The position numbers and the translations under genes are program-made. DNA of 25,875 bases from Cylindrotheca closterium (taxonomy: Eukaryota > Bacillariophyta > Bacillariophyceae > Bacillariales > Bacillariaceae): assembly GCA_933822405.4 (NCBI GenBank), contig CAKOGP040001580.1, forward strand, positions 1-25,875, written 5' to 3'. Below the pieces are notes generated by a model that was not told where the DNA came from, searched no databases, and was given only the letters and a program-made list of their open reading frames with translations. Positions 1 to 8,961 of this stretch are shown in pieces. Numbering within the stretch: the first letter of the stretch is position 1; every line of letters begins with the position of its first letter.

Positions 1-30
1 TATTTTTGATTCGCCTTTTTTGAATTGCAG

Positions 31-73
31 TAACCTGGATATGGCACCAGCTCCCGTCACGTACCGTATGTAG
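31..73 (+). CDS. possible 3' terminal exon of a gene cut by the left edge
   Basis: A pyrimidine-rich stretch ending in TTGCAG at 25-30 looks like a 3' splice site. After it, one base plus 13 codons and a TAG stop (71-73) read NLDMAPAPVTYRM. That would be the last exon of an upstream gene whose body lies outside the window. It is too short to identify. The evidence is only the acceptor-like signal and the open frame, so this could be chance. Confidence 0.3.
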
Positions 74-339
74 AAACTGGTAGACGCAAGCAAATGGTTT
101 GACCAAGATTATGTGATACCTGCCGAATTTCCTGTGTGAAAACCGTTTCAATTTTACCGCGTAGATATGAATTAGCGCGCGTTATCGCAAGTCTTTGTCA
201 TTTTTGGCGGTTTCTATTTTCCTGACATTTTTTCAAAAATATTATTCATATTCAAAAAATCGGATGATCAACTCGACTGTTGTTGCAGCAAAAAAACTGA
301 AGGCATAGATGTAACACGTGTTGAGCTCATTGATGATGA

Positions 340-1494
340 ATGATGAAAGCAAACATCAGAAACACAGACGAAGAAAAACTATACCGATCCTGGAATCACT
401 CATACAACACAAAGAGTGATCCTGAAATTTTGCGACTTGAAAATGAGTCACATAAAACTCTTCTGGCACTGCATGAAATTCGTCGAAAGGGACAACAAAT
501 CCGCTCCAATAGGTCGCTAGAGCTGGATGCGTTGGAAATGAGACGAATAACACTAGTAGAAATTTTGAAGCGAATGGAAACTGAATTGAGAGACAAAGAC
601 TCAGGGAAATACGGGAAGGTTATCGCAAAAGTGGTTGGTGAGCGCAAGGTTAAGTTGCAGAAAGCAACAGGAATGGAATCACGCCTTTGTCAGCTGATGC
701 ACCAAATGCTTGCGAAGCAGCACCAACTGAAGATAATGAAAAACTCTGCAAAAGCGATACAACAACTATATAAACGCCACGAGCTTCGAAACAAGGATGA
801 ATTCCATTCATACGATGCGTTATCACTGAAGCTCGAAGCTTCTCGTTTGTCACTCTTGGCAATGTATGATGACGTGTTTGCACAGCAACACCGGGTACTA
901 GCTATTCTACAGGATAAGAAGACGGAAGGAACCGTATCAAACTACTCGTTGCCCAAATCCAGGAGCATGCCCCCGATCCAAGTGCTGCAGGTTAGTACAA
1001 AGCATCAGTTTTCTGTTGAAGATCTTCGATCACCAAATTCCATGGGTTCCAATGAAGACTCTAAGTCTGCAATGGAGGCGCTCGATGACGTCAGTCTTGG
1101 CAGCGGAACAAGATTATCCACTGATGAAGTAAAAACGAGCATTTCTATTTCAAATAACAATGTGCAAAACCGTCAGACAACTCCAGAGGATTGCTCAATG
1201 ATCAAAGACCCAAATAGCAAGTCTGCTCGAGAGCGACGCCGAGAGATTGAACATCTCAGACAAGCGCGAGTACTGGGGAATAGTAGCCCCCATTGGAGTA
1301 GTCTCTCAGTGACAGCAATTGAAGAAAGTGCAGGAGCGAGTTCGCACAGACAAAGGATGAGGGAGCTCGAAGCGGTGCGAAAGAAGCTTACGACTAAAGC
1401 GTCCGAGCCGCCGAACATAAATGATGATAATGATGAATTGAGACCAAGGGGAAAGGGCTCAGCAAAAACTAGATCCCCGCAAACGATGCTGTAG
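340..1494 (+). CDS. coiled-coil protein of unknown function
   Basis: A single-exon frame of 384 codons starting at tandem ATG codons. Residues about 30-200 are rich in Leu, Lys, Glu, Arg and Gln in a pattern typical of long helices or coiled coils. Residues about 205-285 are Ser/Asn-rich and probably disordered. Near the C-terminus two similar Arg/Glu-rich segments occur, around residues 293-309 (SKSARERRREIEHLRQA) and 334-349 (SSHRQRMRELEAVRKK). They may be a repeated short helical motif. I do not recognise a family. No membrane segment or signal peptide is visible. The gene stands alone, with a 0.9 kb gap on its 3' side. The frame is much longer than chance and is very probably a real gene, but its function is unknown. 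Confidence 0.75.
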   Translation: MMKANIRNTDEEKLYRSWNHSYNTKSDPEILRLENESHKTLLALHEIRRKGQQIRSNRSLELDALEMRRITLVEILKRMETELRDKDSGKYGKVIAKVVGERKVKLQKATGMESRLCQLMHQMLAKQHQLKIMKNSAKAIQQLYKRHELRNKDEFHSYDALSLKLEASRLSLLAMYDDVFAQQHRVLAILQDKKTEGTVSNYSLPKSRSMPPIQVLQVSTKHQFSVEDLRSPNSMGSNEDSKSAMEALDDVSLGSGTRLSTDEVKTSISISNNNVQNRQTTPEDCSMIKDPNSKSARERRREIEHLRQARVLGNSSPHWSSLSVTAIEESAGASSHRQRMRELEAVRKKLTTKASEPPNINDDNDELRPRGKGSAKTRSPQTML

Positions 1495-2430
1495 GAAAAA
1501 ATAATACGTCAGTATAAAGATGATTCCATCACTACACCTTCAGAACATTGACTTCAAAACAATGGAAGATTGAAGATGCAACAATTTCTAGAATAAAACG
1601 TCATTTTTCAATATTCTATCACATGCTCAAACCAAGCGCATACAGATGACTTGATATCTAATGTGCAAAGCCGCAATGCAAGTTCAAAGTTGCTATTGAA
1701 AAATACAGGAAGCATTTGGTTTTGTGTTGCGCGTTCGTCCCGTACCGTAGCCGATGTACCTGGACCATGTGGTCACGATCATCCGTAATCACGAGAAAAA
1801 ACTCTCAATATCAAGCCGACTGGTGCCTTCCGCTTGTGTGCTCGTCCTAGGTCTTTCTACGGGTGCGAAGCTGGTGGGTTGTGGTGTGAAGCTGGTCTTA
1901 CGGGCTCCATCCGGTACAGTAAGGAACCCGGCAGACCAATCTCAGATATCCTGTGTAGCAGGATATCTGAGACCTGCTTGCCTACTGGGAACTGGGCTAA
2001 AGAATGGTTGCCCAGTGCCCAACAGGGTAGGTGGAGTGGGAAAGAAAAAAATCAATCCGTCAACGAACGGATCAATTCAACCGCTATCGATAAACTAAGC
2101 TGTCATATGGCTCACTACTTACCAATACTAGAGGTACAGGATGGAAGGGAGGAAGAATGACTGAAGGTACGGTCTTCGTCCGTATGGAGAATATCGTGAT
2201 CGACTGTATCGTATCGAACTTTTGCCACTGTCTACGTCTACAGTGTACCAGTACCATGTACCGATACGTACCTGAATATTTCCAATTTGGTTTTCTAAAA
2301 TCAAAGCATGTTGTAGGTTAGCGTAACCTAACCTACCGGTACAGTACTGCACCCCGGCGCTGTGTCATCATTCTGATTTTTATTAAAATACCATCAGTCT
2401 TTTTGCGCTGGGATATCACTAACATTCACG
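1495..2430. other. 936-bp gap with no convincing gene; GTAC-rich 3' half
   Basis: The open frames here overlap one another and have no recognisable protein character. What stands out is repeat structure: near-identical direct repeats around 1863-1877 and 1884-1898 (both containing GAAGCTGGT), consecutive hairpins at 1901-2029 (listed separately), GTAC-containing words at 2243-2274, and an inverted repeat GTAGGTTA (2313-2320) / TAACCTAC (2329-2336). The last 200 bases presumably hold the promoter of the next gene. Confidence 0.5.
1901..2029. repeat. three consecutive hairpins
   Basis: The middle hairpin is the clearest. A perfect 14-base arm TCTCAGATATCCTG (1940-1953) is followed by a 5-base loop TGTAG and the exact reverse complement (1959-1972). 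It is flanked by an imperfect hairpin CGGGCTCC (1901-1908) / GGAACCCG (1923-1930) and by CTGGGC (1992-1997) / GCCCAG (2010-2015), whose stem extends imperfectly outward. Such a cluster could be a structured non-coding RNA, a foldback element, or part of the 3' region of the upstream gene. Nothing shows transcription, and no known RNA family is recognised. Confidence 0.45.
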
Positions 2431-2979
2431 ATGGGCTTCTCACATGAAGACAAAATGAGAGTTTTAAGTGACCCGGTTCGACAAGCGTCCCGAACAAATT
2501 CAGATGATGACAACAGTCCAATCCTTTGTCCAATTTCGTTACACGAAAACCGCAGATCTTCCAAGAAACGAGTGCGATGGGATAGGGTGCACAAACGGGA
2601 ATTCTCATTAATAGTCGGGGATCACCCTCTCTGTCATGATGGTTTACCCGTCTCATTTGGGTGGCAATATAGCGACTGCCGTCCAGATTCTTTGGTAAAT
2701 GCTAGCGAGCGCATACAGTCTTATGTTTTTCCTCGGCGAATGAGCTACGACGAACGCCGCCAGCTACTCTTTTCCGGAGGCCTAAGTGCAGATCAAGTCA
2801 AAAGCGATGAAATTGATCTCATCGTCAGAACGTTGAGTGAAGTATGGGACACTAGTGGGATGGCAAACATGGATGGTGCAGATCCTCTTGCAGAGATTGA
2901 ATTCTTTGGTGATGACGATATGCCGATCAATATGGATATCGATCTCGGAGATATTTCCAATTTTGAATGGAGCGATTGA
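2431..2979 (+). CDS. diatom-type GDHP...GW protein with a PP1-docking-like RVxW motif
   Basis: A single-exon frame of 182 aa. A Ser/Asp-rich N-terminus is followed by KKRVRW (residues 45-50), then VHKREFSLIVGDHP and GLPVSFGWQY up to residue 80. From memory, this block (basic RV-x-F/W, then V-x-REY/F, GDxP, GxPxxxGW) recurs in many short diatom proteins. The RVRW core fits the RVxF/W consensus by which regulatory proteins dock onto protein phosphatase 1, so a PP1-regulator role is a reasonable inference but is not shown here. Residues about 101-140 form a second conserved-looking helical stretch (YDERRQLL to VRTLSEVWDT). The C-terminus is acidic. No signal peptide or membrane segment is seen. 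It probably acts in the cytosol or nucleus. Confidence 0.75.
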   Translation: MGFSHEDKMRVLSDPVRQASRTNSDDDNSPILCPISLHENRRSSKKRVRWDRVHKREFSLIVGDHPLCHDGLPVSFGWQYSDCRPDSLVNASERIQSYVFPRRMSYDERRQLLFSGGLSADQVKSDEIDLIVRTLSEVWDTSGMANMDGADPLAEIEFFGDDDMPINMDIDLGDISNFEWSD

Positions 2980-3279
2980 TCGTTGACTTCTTCAAGAAAG
3001 CAGCTGCATTTTGAATGCATTAAAACGGCCATTGCTGCAGCACACTGCGCATATATTCCACCGACTGCAAAGCTCGGAAAAGAAGTGACCACCGGAAAGT
3101 GAAGGACACGCCCATCTCATCTAGAGTCATGTTTGAAACATGGAAGAGAAAGAGCACGATACTTTATCTTAATGATTCTGGCATTAGCATACCTAAGTCC
3201 TCAATATAGAAGTTTAAAACTAAATCACCATGAGGCCTCAAATTGCTTCGATGAATCATCCCTATTCCCCGTTTATCCA

Positions 3280-4032
3280 TCATGCTCCAACGTCAATCAT
3301 TTTCCAGAGCCGATTTGCCGTTTCGACAGACGAGTAGTCTCTGGGGTCGACGCAGAATGATTGTAATGCTGTCGTCTTTGATATACACTGTACATCATAA
3401 GCACGAGAAAGGGTGAGACAAGGAGCTGCATGGCATCGATTTCTGATTATATTGAAATAACTTACCACCTGTCCTGACAACATTTCGTCTTGGGCAAAGT
3501 TCCACTTGATGCCGGTTGTTGAAGCATACAGTGAAATTTGAGTCTTCAGGCGAGGAACCAAACGTTTCTGTTCTTCTTCGACTTGATCAATGGAATCAAT
3601 CTCATGAGAAGCCTCTTCTTGATACTTTGAAATAGTACTCTGTAACCCATGTTGAATCTTGTCCAGACTCTCCATTTTTTGGACCAACAATTTTTGTGCT
3701 TCTTTCACTCTTGCGATTTGCCCTTCCAAGTCAACCAATTCGCGAGACTCATGCCTACAAGCATCTAATTCTTGCCCAAGTTGATGTTCAAGACCAAACT
3801 TGATTTTATATGATTTCTCCTGTAGCTCTCCGCGTCGCCTGTTTACTCCTTGATCAATACTTTCGATCGCATTCAACAAGAAGTCTTCAGATGACAGATG
3901 CTGATGAAGTTTATGCAAACCCTGCTCAATAAAGCTTTCATCCTCATTTTTCAACCCTGTAACCACAACAACAGATGGGCCATTGCTCCTATGGGAAAAA
4001 GCGTCTCCGTTTTTTCGTTTATTCGATGTCAT
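3280..4032 (-). CDS. SPC24: kinetochore protein Spc24 (Ndc80 complex)
   Basis: Spc24 pairs with Spc25 in the Ndc80 complex, which ties kinetochores to spindle microtubules. Two exons are modelled: 3466-4032 and 3280-3387, with a 78-nt GT-AG intron (3388-3465). The product is 224 aa, the usual Spc24 size. The N-terminal two thirds is coiled coil. The C-terminal globular part reads LYASTTGIKWNF, then GQV, then FCVDPRDYSSVETANRLWKMID. This matches the LY-x-I-x-W-D ... D-x-S ... LW-x-(I/V)-D pattern of eukaryotic Spc24. Removing the intron brings GQV next to the C-terminal block as the family requires. The intron is a multiple of three and has no stop, so the unspliced frame stays open. I chose the ATG at 4032; an upstream in-frame ATG at 4071 would add 13 residues encoded close to the promoter repeats. 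It is divergent from the next gene. Confidence 0.8.
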   Translation of the reverse strand: MTSNKRKNGDAFSHRSNGPSVVVVTGLKNEDESFIEQGLHKLHQHLSSEDFLLNAIESIDQGVNRRRGELQEKSYKIKFGLEHQLGQELDACRHESRELVDLEGQIARVKEAQKLLVQKMESLDKIQHGLQSTISKYQEEASHEIDSIDQVEEEQKRLVPRLKTQISLYASTTGIKWNFAQDEMLSGQVVSYFNIIRNRCHAAPCLTLSRAYDVQCISKTTALQSFCVDPRDYSSVETANRLWKMIDVGA

Positions 4033-4127
4033 CCTTGCCAAGTACCTTGTACCGGGGTGGGTACATACCAATTATGGCATCTATCAACCATGATTTGAAT
4101 TTTTGCCGTTAGAAAAGCAATCTCAGC

Positions 4128-4195
4128 TACCGGTACCTGGTACCTGGTACCGGTACACGTGTACCCCAGGAGGTACACGTGTACCGGTACCGTAC
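4128..4195. promoter_or_regulatory. palindromic GGTACC/CACGTG block between divergent genes
   Basis: This block lies between the start of Spc24 and the start of the gene at 4265. A 20-base arm (4146-4165) and its exact reverse complement (4172-4191) are separated by six bases. Each arm contains the 14-base perfect palindrome GGTACACGTGTACC, with a CACGTG core of the kind bound by bHLH and some bZIP factors. The two cores are 20 bases apart. Upstream is a further inverted pair, TACCGGTACC (4128-4137) / GGTACCGGTA (4146-4155). The position suggests a bidirectional promoter element, but a foldback repeat would look the same. Binding and function are inference. Confidence 0.5.
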
Positions 4196-4264
4196 AGGAT
4201 ATATAACTGCGGTTAAAACTTCTAACGGACAGAAAGAGTCCTAAATGATACAACGTGTGCTGGA

Positions 4265-4873
4265 ATGATGTTGATGTTAGTTGATGCCAAAGAAAAGATG
4301 GATGCGCTTGGGGGTTATGGTTCGGAATCGTCTTCTTCTGCAAATGAGAAAAAGGCATCAAACCAAAAGTCCTCTTTGATAGGTCTGCTTGGCAGTCCAC
4401 TCTCCGGAACTGACGATGATGATCAGCAAGTCGAAGCTCCACGAAATCCGCAAAAGAGACAAAAATTGCAAGGCGTTGGCCGAAATGAAACTTTTGCACG
4501 ATCAATTCCCTCACCACGAACTACCTCCGCATATGGAACATCAATTGCACAATTGGATGAGGACTACCTTTCTCCAATGTTGAAGTTACTTCATTATGAT
4601 GAAACCTCAAAAGCAAATATGTCATGCTTCAGGTTATCTATGGCTCAGAAGCTGAGATCTGCAAATGAATCAATGTCATGTCAAACGTTAGCCCAGAATG
4701 TCCGATCACAATCAGATTACCACAATCCTCGTTTCTTGGAAATCGTCCGGGATCGATTCCGCATAGAGAGGTCATTGCAATCTAGAGCAAAACATGTTTC
4801 CAGTGATCTAAAGCAGTACGAAAAGCAGCTATTCCAGATAGGGCATGTGGATGGTTTAGAGCAAATCAGATAA
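4265..4873 (+). CDS. possible HCNGP/SAP30BP-like nuclear protein
   Basis: A single-exon frame of 202 aa. Early in the protein is LGGYGSESSSS, like the (L)xxYGSDSE start of HCNGP-family proteins, which are nuclear factors linked to splicing and transcription. Residues about 140-190 contain HNPRFLEIVRDRFRIERSL followed by a helical stretch ending YEKQLFQ. This resembles the family's FRNPSIYEKLxxxxxIDExGTN...DxxxYxxxL core, but the IDE-GTN signature is not well kept. The middle is Ser/Asp/Lys-rich and probably disordered, with a KRQK basic patch. Several ATGs cluster at the start; that at 4298 would give MDALGGYGSE as the N-terminus. It is divergent from Spc24 across the palindromic block. The family assignment is tentative; the gene itself is likely. 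Confidence 0.45.
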   Translation: MMLMLVDAKEKMDALGGYGSESSSSANEKKASNQKSSLIGLLGSPLSGTDDDDQQVEAPRNPQKRQKLQGVGRNETFARSIPSPRTTSAYGTSIAQLDEDYLSPMLKLLHYDETSKANMSCFRLSMAQKLRSANESMSCQTLAQNVRSQSDYHNPRFLEIVRDRFRIERSLQSRAKHVSSDLKQYEKQLFQIGHVDGLEQIR

Positions 4874-5120
4874 AACTCAAATTTACTCCACCGTACTGCT
4901 TTCTTGTTGTGATTTGGGATTAGATCTCATCATTATTGCATCATATCATGGTTAGAAGGGTCTGTGCGATGTCCGAGCTATAAAGAAAACACGCACAGCA
5001 ACTACAGTATTGCTGCCTTTACAGGACGGTCTCATTTCTCCATAATATGCCTTGGATATAACTGCCATCAGCCAATTATCAGCTTGCAGCACGATCACTT
5101 GCTGGTGATTATTACCAATC

Positions 5121-5708
5121 ATGCAACAACTGTCATTTCTTGAGAGTGAGGAGGGTTCAGAAGATGATGAGGTCGACTCTTTGGACCACAAAATGACAAA
5201 CGAGGCCATGGTGGGAACGTCAGCAGGAGGACTATCCAAGAGTGGAATGGGAAGAGCAGCTGCCCTCGGGATGGATGTAGGACCAATGGAATCCAATGCC
5301 ACAGAGCACTTGCAAACCAAGAGTCGCAGTTCTCCGTTTCAGCCATCCTTAATTTTCAAAATGAAAATGAGAAGTTTGGCGAAGAAAACAAAAGAAACAA
5401 GGGAGCTCTTGTCAAGCAAAACGAAATTCGGTCGCACTAAACCTACAAGACACAACGACGAGAGTCTTACCAGTCATGAAATACAACCTATTTTAGCAGA
5501 GCCACGATCCCACAAACCGCAAGGTGCAGATTTGTTCTCTATCGATGCTCTAGCATCCCAACGATCTTGCGGAACTTCGTTGGTGAACAAATTGGGTATG
5601 GCCACAGACGTTTCGTCATATTTAGTGCAGCATGGTAATCAGTCGTCACAATTTTCACTTGGTTTGCAGGATTCTCTCGATCAACAATGCGACCCTGTAG
5701 AAAAATAG
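5121..5708 (+). CDS. hypothetical disordered protein
   Basis: A single-exon frame of 195 aa beginning MQQLSFLESEEGSEDDEVDSL. The N-terminus is acidic, the middle (about residues 78-112) is basic, with KMKMRSLAKKTKETRELL, and the rest is Ser/Gln-rich. No domain, signal peptide or membrane segment is visible, and I do not recognise a family. It follows the previous gene in the same direction by about 250 bases with no repeat between them. The frame length and composition suggest a real gene, but it could be an exon of a larger one. Confidence 0.5.
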   Translation: MQQLSFLESEEGSEDDEVDSLDHKMTNEAMVGTSAGGLSKSGMGRAAALGMDVGPMESNATEHLQTKSRSSPFQPSLIFKMKMRSLAKKTKETRELLSSKTKFGRTKPTRHNDESLTSHEIQPILAEPRSHKPQGADLFSIDALASQRSCGTSLVNKLGMATDVSSYLVQHGNQSSQFSLGLQDSLDQQCDPVEK

Positions 5709-6207
5709 ATGAAAGCGGGACAACTATGCCGACATACAAGGGTCGGAGGGTCGAATGCTTCCAAAAACTTCATGTCACGGCGGAGACAAAGTATTTTTTC
5801 TTGCGTTGATTGCGAAGATGGGAGACCAGAAGTTTCACTTCAAGAAATCAAATGGGAAATGTATCAGTGATCGACCAAAAGGCAATGTTTCAACATATTA
5901 TCACAGGTACTGCAAATTTCAAAACCAAAACCTCAAACGAAGGCTTCAAATTGGCATTATATTGTGCAACGGCAAACAACTGTAGAAAAAACTGTAAAAT
6001 TGTTCCACCTTGTGAAAAGCACACCGTCCACCATGATACCTTTTCTGTTTCGCTTCACTAACTGTTGGTATCTTAGTAAGACGGGCAAAACCGGCATCGT
6101 TGTCGTTGGGCGGGAGGTGTCGGAAACACCCGCCGACCAATTCCGATCGCTGCAACATCGAAGCAGATTCAGACGCATTAATTGAGAGAGGAAGAAGTGA
6201 ATCAATC
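5709..6207. other. 499-bp gap, no supported gene
   Basis: Short overlapping frames occur on both strands, but none has domain character or a splice pattern I trust. The right part presumably holds the promoter and 5' leader of the FKBP-like gene. In the frame of that gene, an open stretch without ATG extends back to about 6100, so an upstream coding exon cannot be excluded. Confidence 0.4.
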
Positions 6208-7681
6208 ATGGTAGAGATAGAAACTGTGGAGGATGAAAATGCTCCTTTTCCTGGTGATAAAGAGTGGAAACCTCTCATGGGAGAAGACTTGGTTATGAAG
6301 GTTATCAAGACGGATCGGCCTAGGAACAACAAAGACCCAACACCAGTTCAACCGAGTGACGCCGTGATGATTGATTTTGTCGCCCGCGTTGCAGATAACC
6401 GATTGTCTATTGGTGGACCTATGGTTCAAGAAGTAAAAGACTGGTTTATTCTCGTCGGAGATGGAGATGTTTTGCCTGCACTGGAACTTGCCATTCGGTT
6501 CATGGATAGTGGATCCACAGCTCGCGTATGGTCCCATTCCAAATATGCGTTTTCATCAGGCACAAGGTAGGTTTGTCAATGGCCAGTTTTTGTGCAACCC
6601 CTCCTTAACTTGTTCTCTCAACCGTTGACGTCCCACTAGGAAGCATGGAAAAACACAACTTGCTTCGAATACCAACATCATGTTTGAAATTACTGTGACT
6701 CAGATAGTAGTTGACACTTCCAGACTGAATCCATACTTTACTATTCAAAAGGCAGTTAGTCGCAAGGCCATCGCGAACGATATTTATCAGGTACGGTGAA
6801 TATTATATATCTTCTATTCAATTTCCACATGTTTTAAATTTCTTCCTCAATAAATTGCTAAATTGCAGAATGAGTGGTGTCCTGTCCCAACGAGCGAACA
6901 AGAACCTAGTTGCGATGCAGCCATGGCTCGAGCACTTCGCCTATACAAGAAGGCTGCGCAAGAAATGGAGACTTTGTTAGGGGGTACATATTTTAATCAG
7001 GTTGAAGAGGATCACCCACAGCGGCTCCAAGCTACTCAAATAATGTTGGATTCCTTGAACAACATTGTTGCTGTGTATCTCCGACAAAAGCAATATCATG
7101 ACGCAAAGCAGTCTGCTGTAGAAGTCTTAAAACAGGACGCAAAAAATATAAAAGGTTTGTTGAGAGCAGCGAAAGCGTCACTACTAGACCCTGCTTCGAC
7201 TATGGAGGAAGCTCAAACTGCGCTGAATGCAGCCAATAGCGAGATCACTTACAAACATCCTCAGGAAGAGAAGGAGTTGAAGCGAATTAAAACCCAATAC
7301 ATGCGCAAACAACAAGATTATAAGAAGAAGACAAAAGAGATGTTCAGTAACAAGCTAAACAATCAGGATCTTTCCGATGTTCAGGGAATTCGGGACTCTT
7401 CGCTTTTAAACGTAGCACTGAAGAAAGAAGAGCAGGGGTCAACATCAAACGCGGATGATAAGAGAAACATAGGGGACAAACGGATTCGTGAGATACAGGA
7501 GAGGAAACCATTCTGGAAATCGACTATTTTCGCTGCTTTTGTTCAAGTAATACTTCTCTCATTATTTCTTGTGTACTGGTTCTTTAAAGAACCATCGCTC
7601 GACGGAAAGTCGCCAATGATGGTATCGACAGACGATCCTGACGATTCAAGGAGTAGCTCAGAATCCAACTTGGATCTATAG
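6208..7681 (+). CDS. FKBP8/TWD1-like co-chaperone: degenerate FKBP domain, TPRs, C-terminal anchor
   Basis: Three exons: 6208-6566, 6640-6790 and 6869-7681, with introns of 73 and 78 nt, giving 440 aa. Residues about 25-170 resemble an FKBP-type peptidyl-prolyl isomerase fold (VMIDFVARV ... FILVGDGDVLPALELAIRFM ... FEITVTQI). Most active-site aromatic residues are not kept, so catalysis is doubtful, as in FKBP8-type proteins. Residues about 180-330 form TPR-like helices (ALRLYKKAAQEME, NIVAVYLRQKQYHDAKQSAVEVL) that in this family bind Hsp90. Residues about 387-409 are a hydrophobic segment, FAAFVQVILLSLFLVYWFF, close to the C-terminus, as in a tail-anchored protein of the ER or mitochondrial outer membrane. 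I chose the first ATG in frame; the open frame upstream has none. Both splice junctions keep frame and replace early stops. It converges on NDUFS8. Confidence 0.8.
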
Positions 7682-7811
7682 GATAGAAAAAGAAGAACGT
7701 TGTTGCAAGCTAAAAATTTGGTATTCATGTAGCTTGATAAACCTAATAGAAATAAATAATGTCGAGAAGCTTCAAGGACTTCGCAATATTCTTAACGCTT
7801 GCCGCTACAAG

Positions 7812-8560
7812 TTAACGATAGAGGAACTCGTTCATCAGGTTCTTGGCGATTTGCTTTTCCCATTTGTCACCATTTGAAAGAAGCTTTTCCTTATCGTAAA
7901 GAAGCTCTTCGTGCGTTTCGGTGGCAAATTCAAAGTTTGGACCCTCAACAATAGCATCGACTGGGCACGCCTCCTGGCAGAATCCACAATAAATACATTT
8001 TGTCATATCGATATCATAGCGGGTGGTTCGACGAGCACCGTCTTCACGAGTCTCGGCTTCGATAGTAATGGCTTGTGCTGGACAAATTGCCTCGCAAAGC
8101 TTGCAAGAAATGCAACGTTCATCTCCAGTTGGGTATCGTCTAAGTGCGTGTTCTCCTCGGAATCGTGGACTCAAATATCCGTGCTCGAAAGGATAATTGA
8201 TTGTAACCTTTGGCTTCAAACCGATTTCCAGAGCCATCGTCATGGCTCTCGCAATTTCAGAGATGAAAAAAATTTGCGACGCGCGATCGAAAATTGTTTC
8301 CCAGGGAGTCTTTGGGACACCAAGAGAGGGCAGGTTTAGAGTTATTTTCAGATTTTCAGGATACAAAAGATTTCATGACAGCGAAAGAACCTTACAGGAA
8401 GAATGTTGTCGTCTTCAACATTTGGATCACCCGTTTTGGCTGATCTTGGAGTTGTAGCAAAACTGCGAAGTCCAATCAGTAGGGCTGGCCCATTCGACTT
8501 CACAATCTGGCTCTTTGCCAAGCCAAATGACGTGTGTAAGACTCTCTTTGACAGCATCAT
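7812..8560 (-). CDS. NDUFS8: NADH:ubiquinone oxidoreductase subunit NDUFS8 (TYKY), mitochondrial
   Basis: This subunit carries the two [4Fe-4S] clusters (N6a, N6b) that pass electrons towards ubiquinone in the peripheral arm of respiratory complex I. Two exons: 8396-8560 and 7812-8309, with an 86-nt GT-AG intron (8310-8395), giving 220 aa. The N-terminus ([18 protein letters not shown]...) is basic and Ser/Leu-rich, as in a mitochondrial presequence. Cysteines follow the ferredoxin pattern: 121, 124, 127, 131 ([12 protein letters not shown]) and 160, 163, 166, 170 ([12 protein letters not shown]). Also present are [24 protein letters not shown] and the family's C-terminal end, [16 protein letters not shown]...LYR. 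The junction joins DDNILP to [10 protein letters not shown], aligning with the DRA segment of animal NDUFS8. Being nuclear-encoded with an intron confirms nuclear DNA. All key residues are intact. Confidence 0.95.
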
Positions 8561-8961
8561 GTCAAGACTACCTACAATAGATACAGTAGATGATTACAGA
8601 GGATCGATCGCTGTAACTGCAGCACCGTACCTGGTACTGACCAGAAGAATGAAAATCATCAGAGTACGAACAATTCTACAGGCGTACCACGTACGTACAG
8701 TACGGGGCACAGGTCCAAAGGGTGCACGCGTGTTTACGTCACAGAAATTTGATCATCAATACCAAATATTAAAATATTAAAATACGTATCATTTTTATAA
8801 TCCTAGGACTAGTCGTTTTAAAATTATTTGAATAATATATCTTGCACCGGTAAAAGGGTACACGTACGGCAGAGGGCAGAGGGCAGAGGATCAACAAAAC
8901 TACAGTACCAGTACCGATACCATCAACTTCTTCCTCTAGCTTTTGACAAAAGAAAAAGCAT
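8561..8961. other. 401-bp gap with GTAC words and a 7-bp tandem repeat
   Basis: This lies between the NDUFS8 start and the 3' end of the methyltransferase gene. It holds GTACCTGGTAC (8627-8637), a run CGTACCACGTACGTACAGTAC near 8683-8703, and TTACGTCA (8734-8741), a CRE-like half palindrome about 175 bases upstream of NDUFS8. The 7-mer GCAGAGG is repeated three times at 8869-8889. A promoter role for these is inference. Confidence 0.45.
8869..8889. repeat. three tandem copies of GCAGAGG
   Basis: Exact 7-bp units at 8869-8875, 8876-8882 and 8883-8889, in the gap just beyond the methyltransferase 3' end. This is a microsatellite-scale repeat with no evident function. Confidence 0.85.

Noticed and set aside
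1754..2160. Two overlapping plus-strand frames of about 110 codons
   Set aside because: They run through the direct repeats and hairpins, overlap in different frames, and show no protein-like composition.
2311..2336. Telomere-like CCTAACC words
   Set aside because: Only two short copies, in a local inverted repeat; not a telomeric array.
3388..3465. Reading the Spc24 frame straight through as one exon of 263 aa
   Set aside because: The stretch has canonical GT-AG ends and inserts 26 unrelated residues between two conserved C-terminal blocks.
5755..6061. Overlapping plus-strand frames between the unknown protein and the FKBP gene
   Set aside because: Mixed composition, no domain, and two frames compete; one lacks an ATG start.
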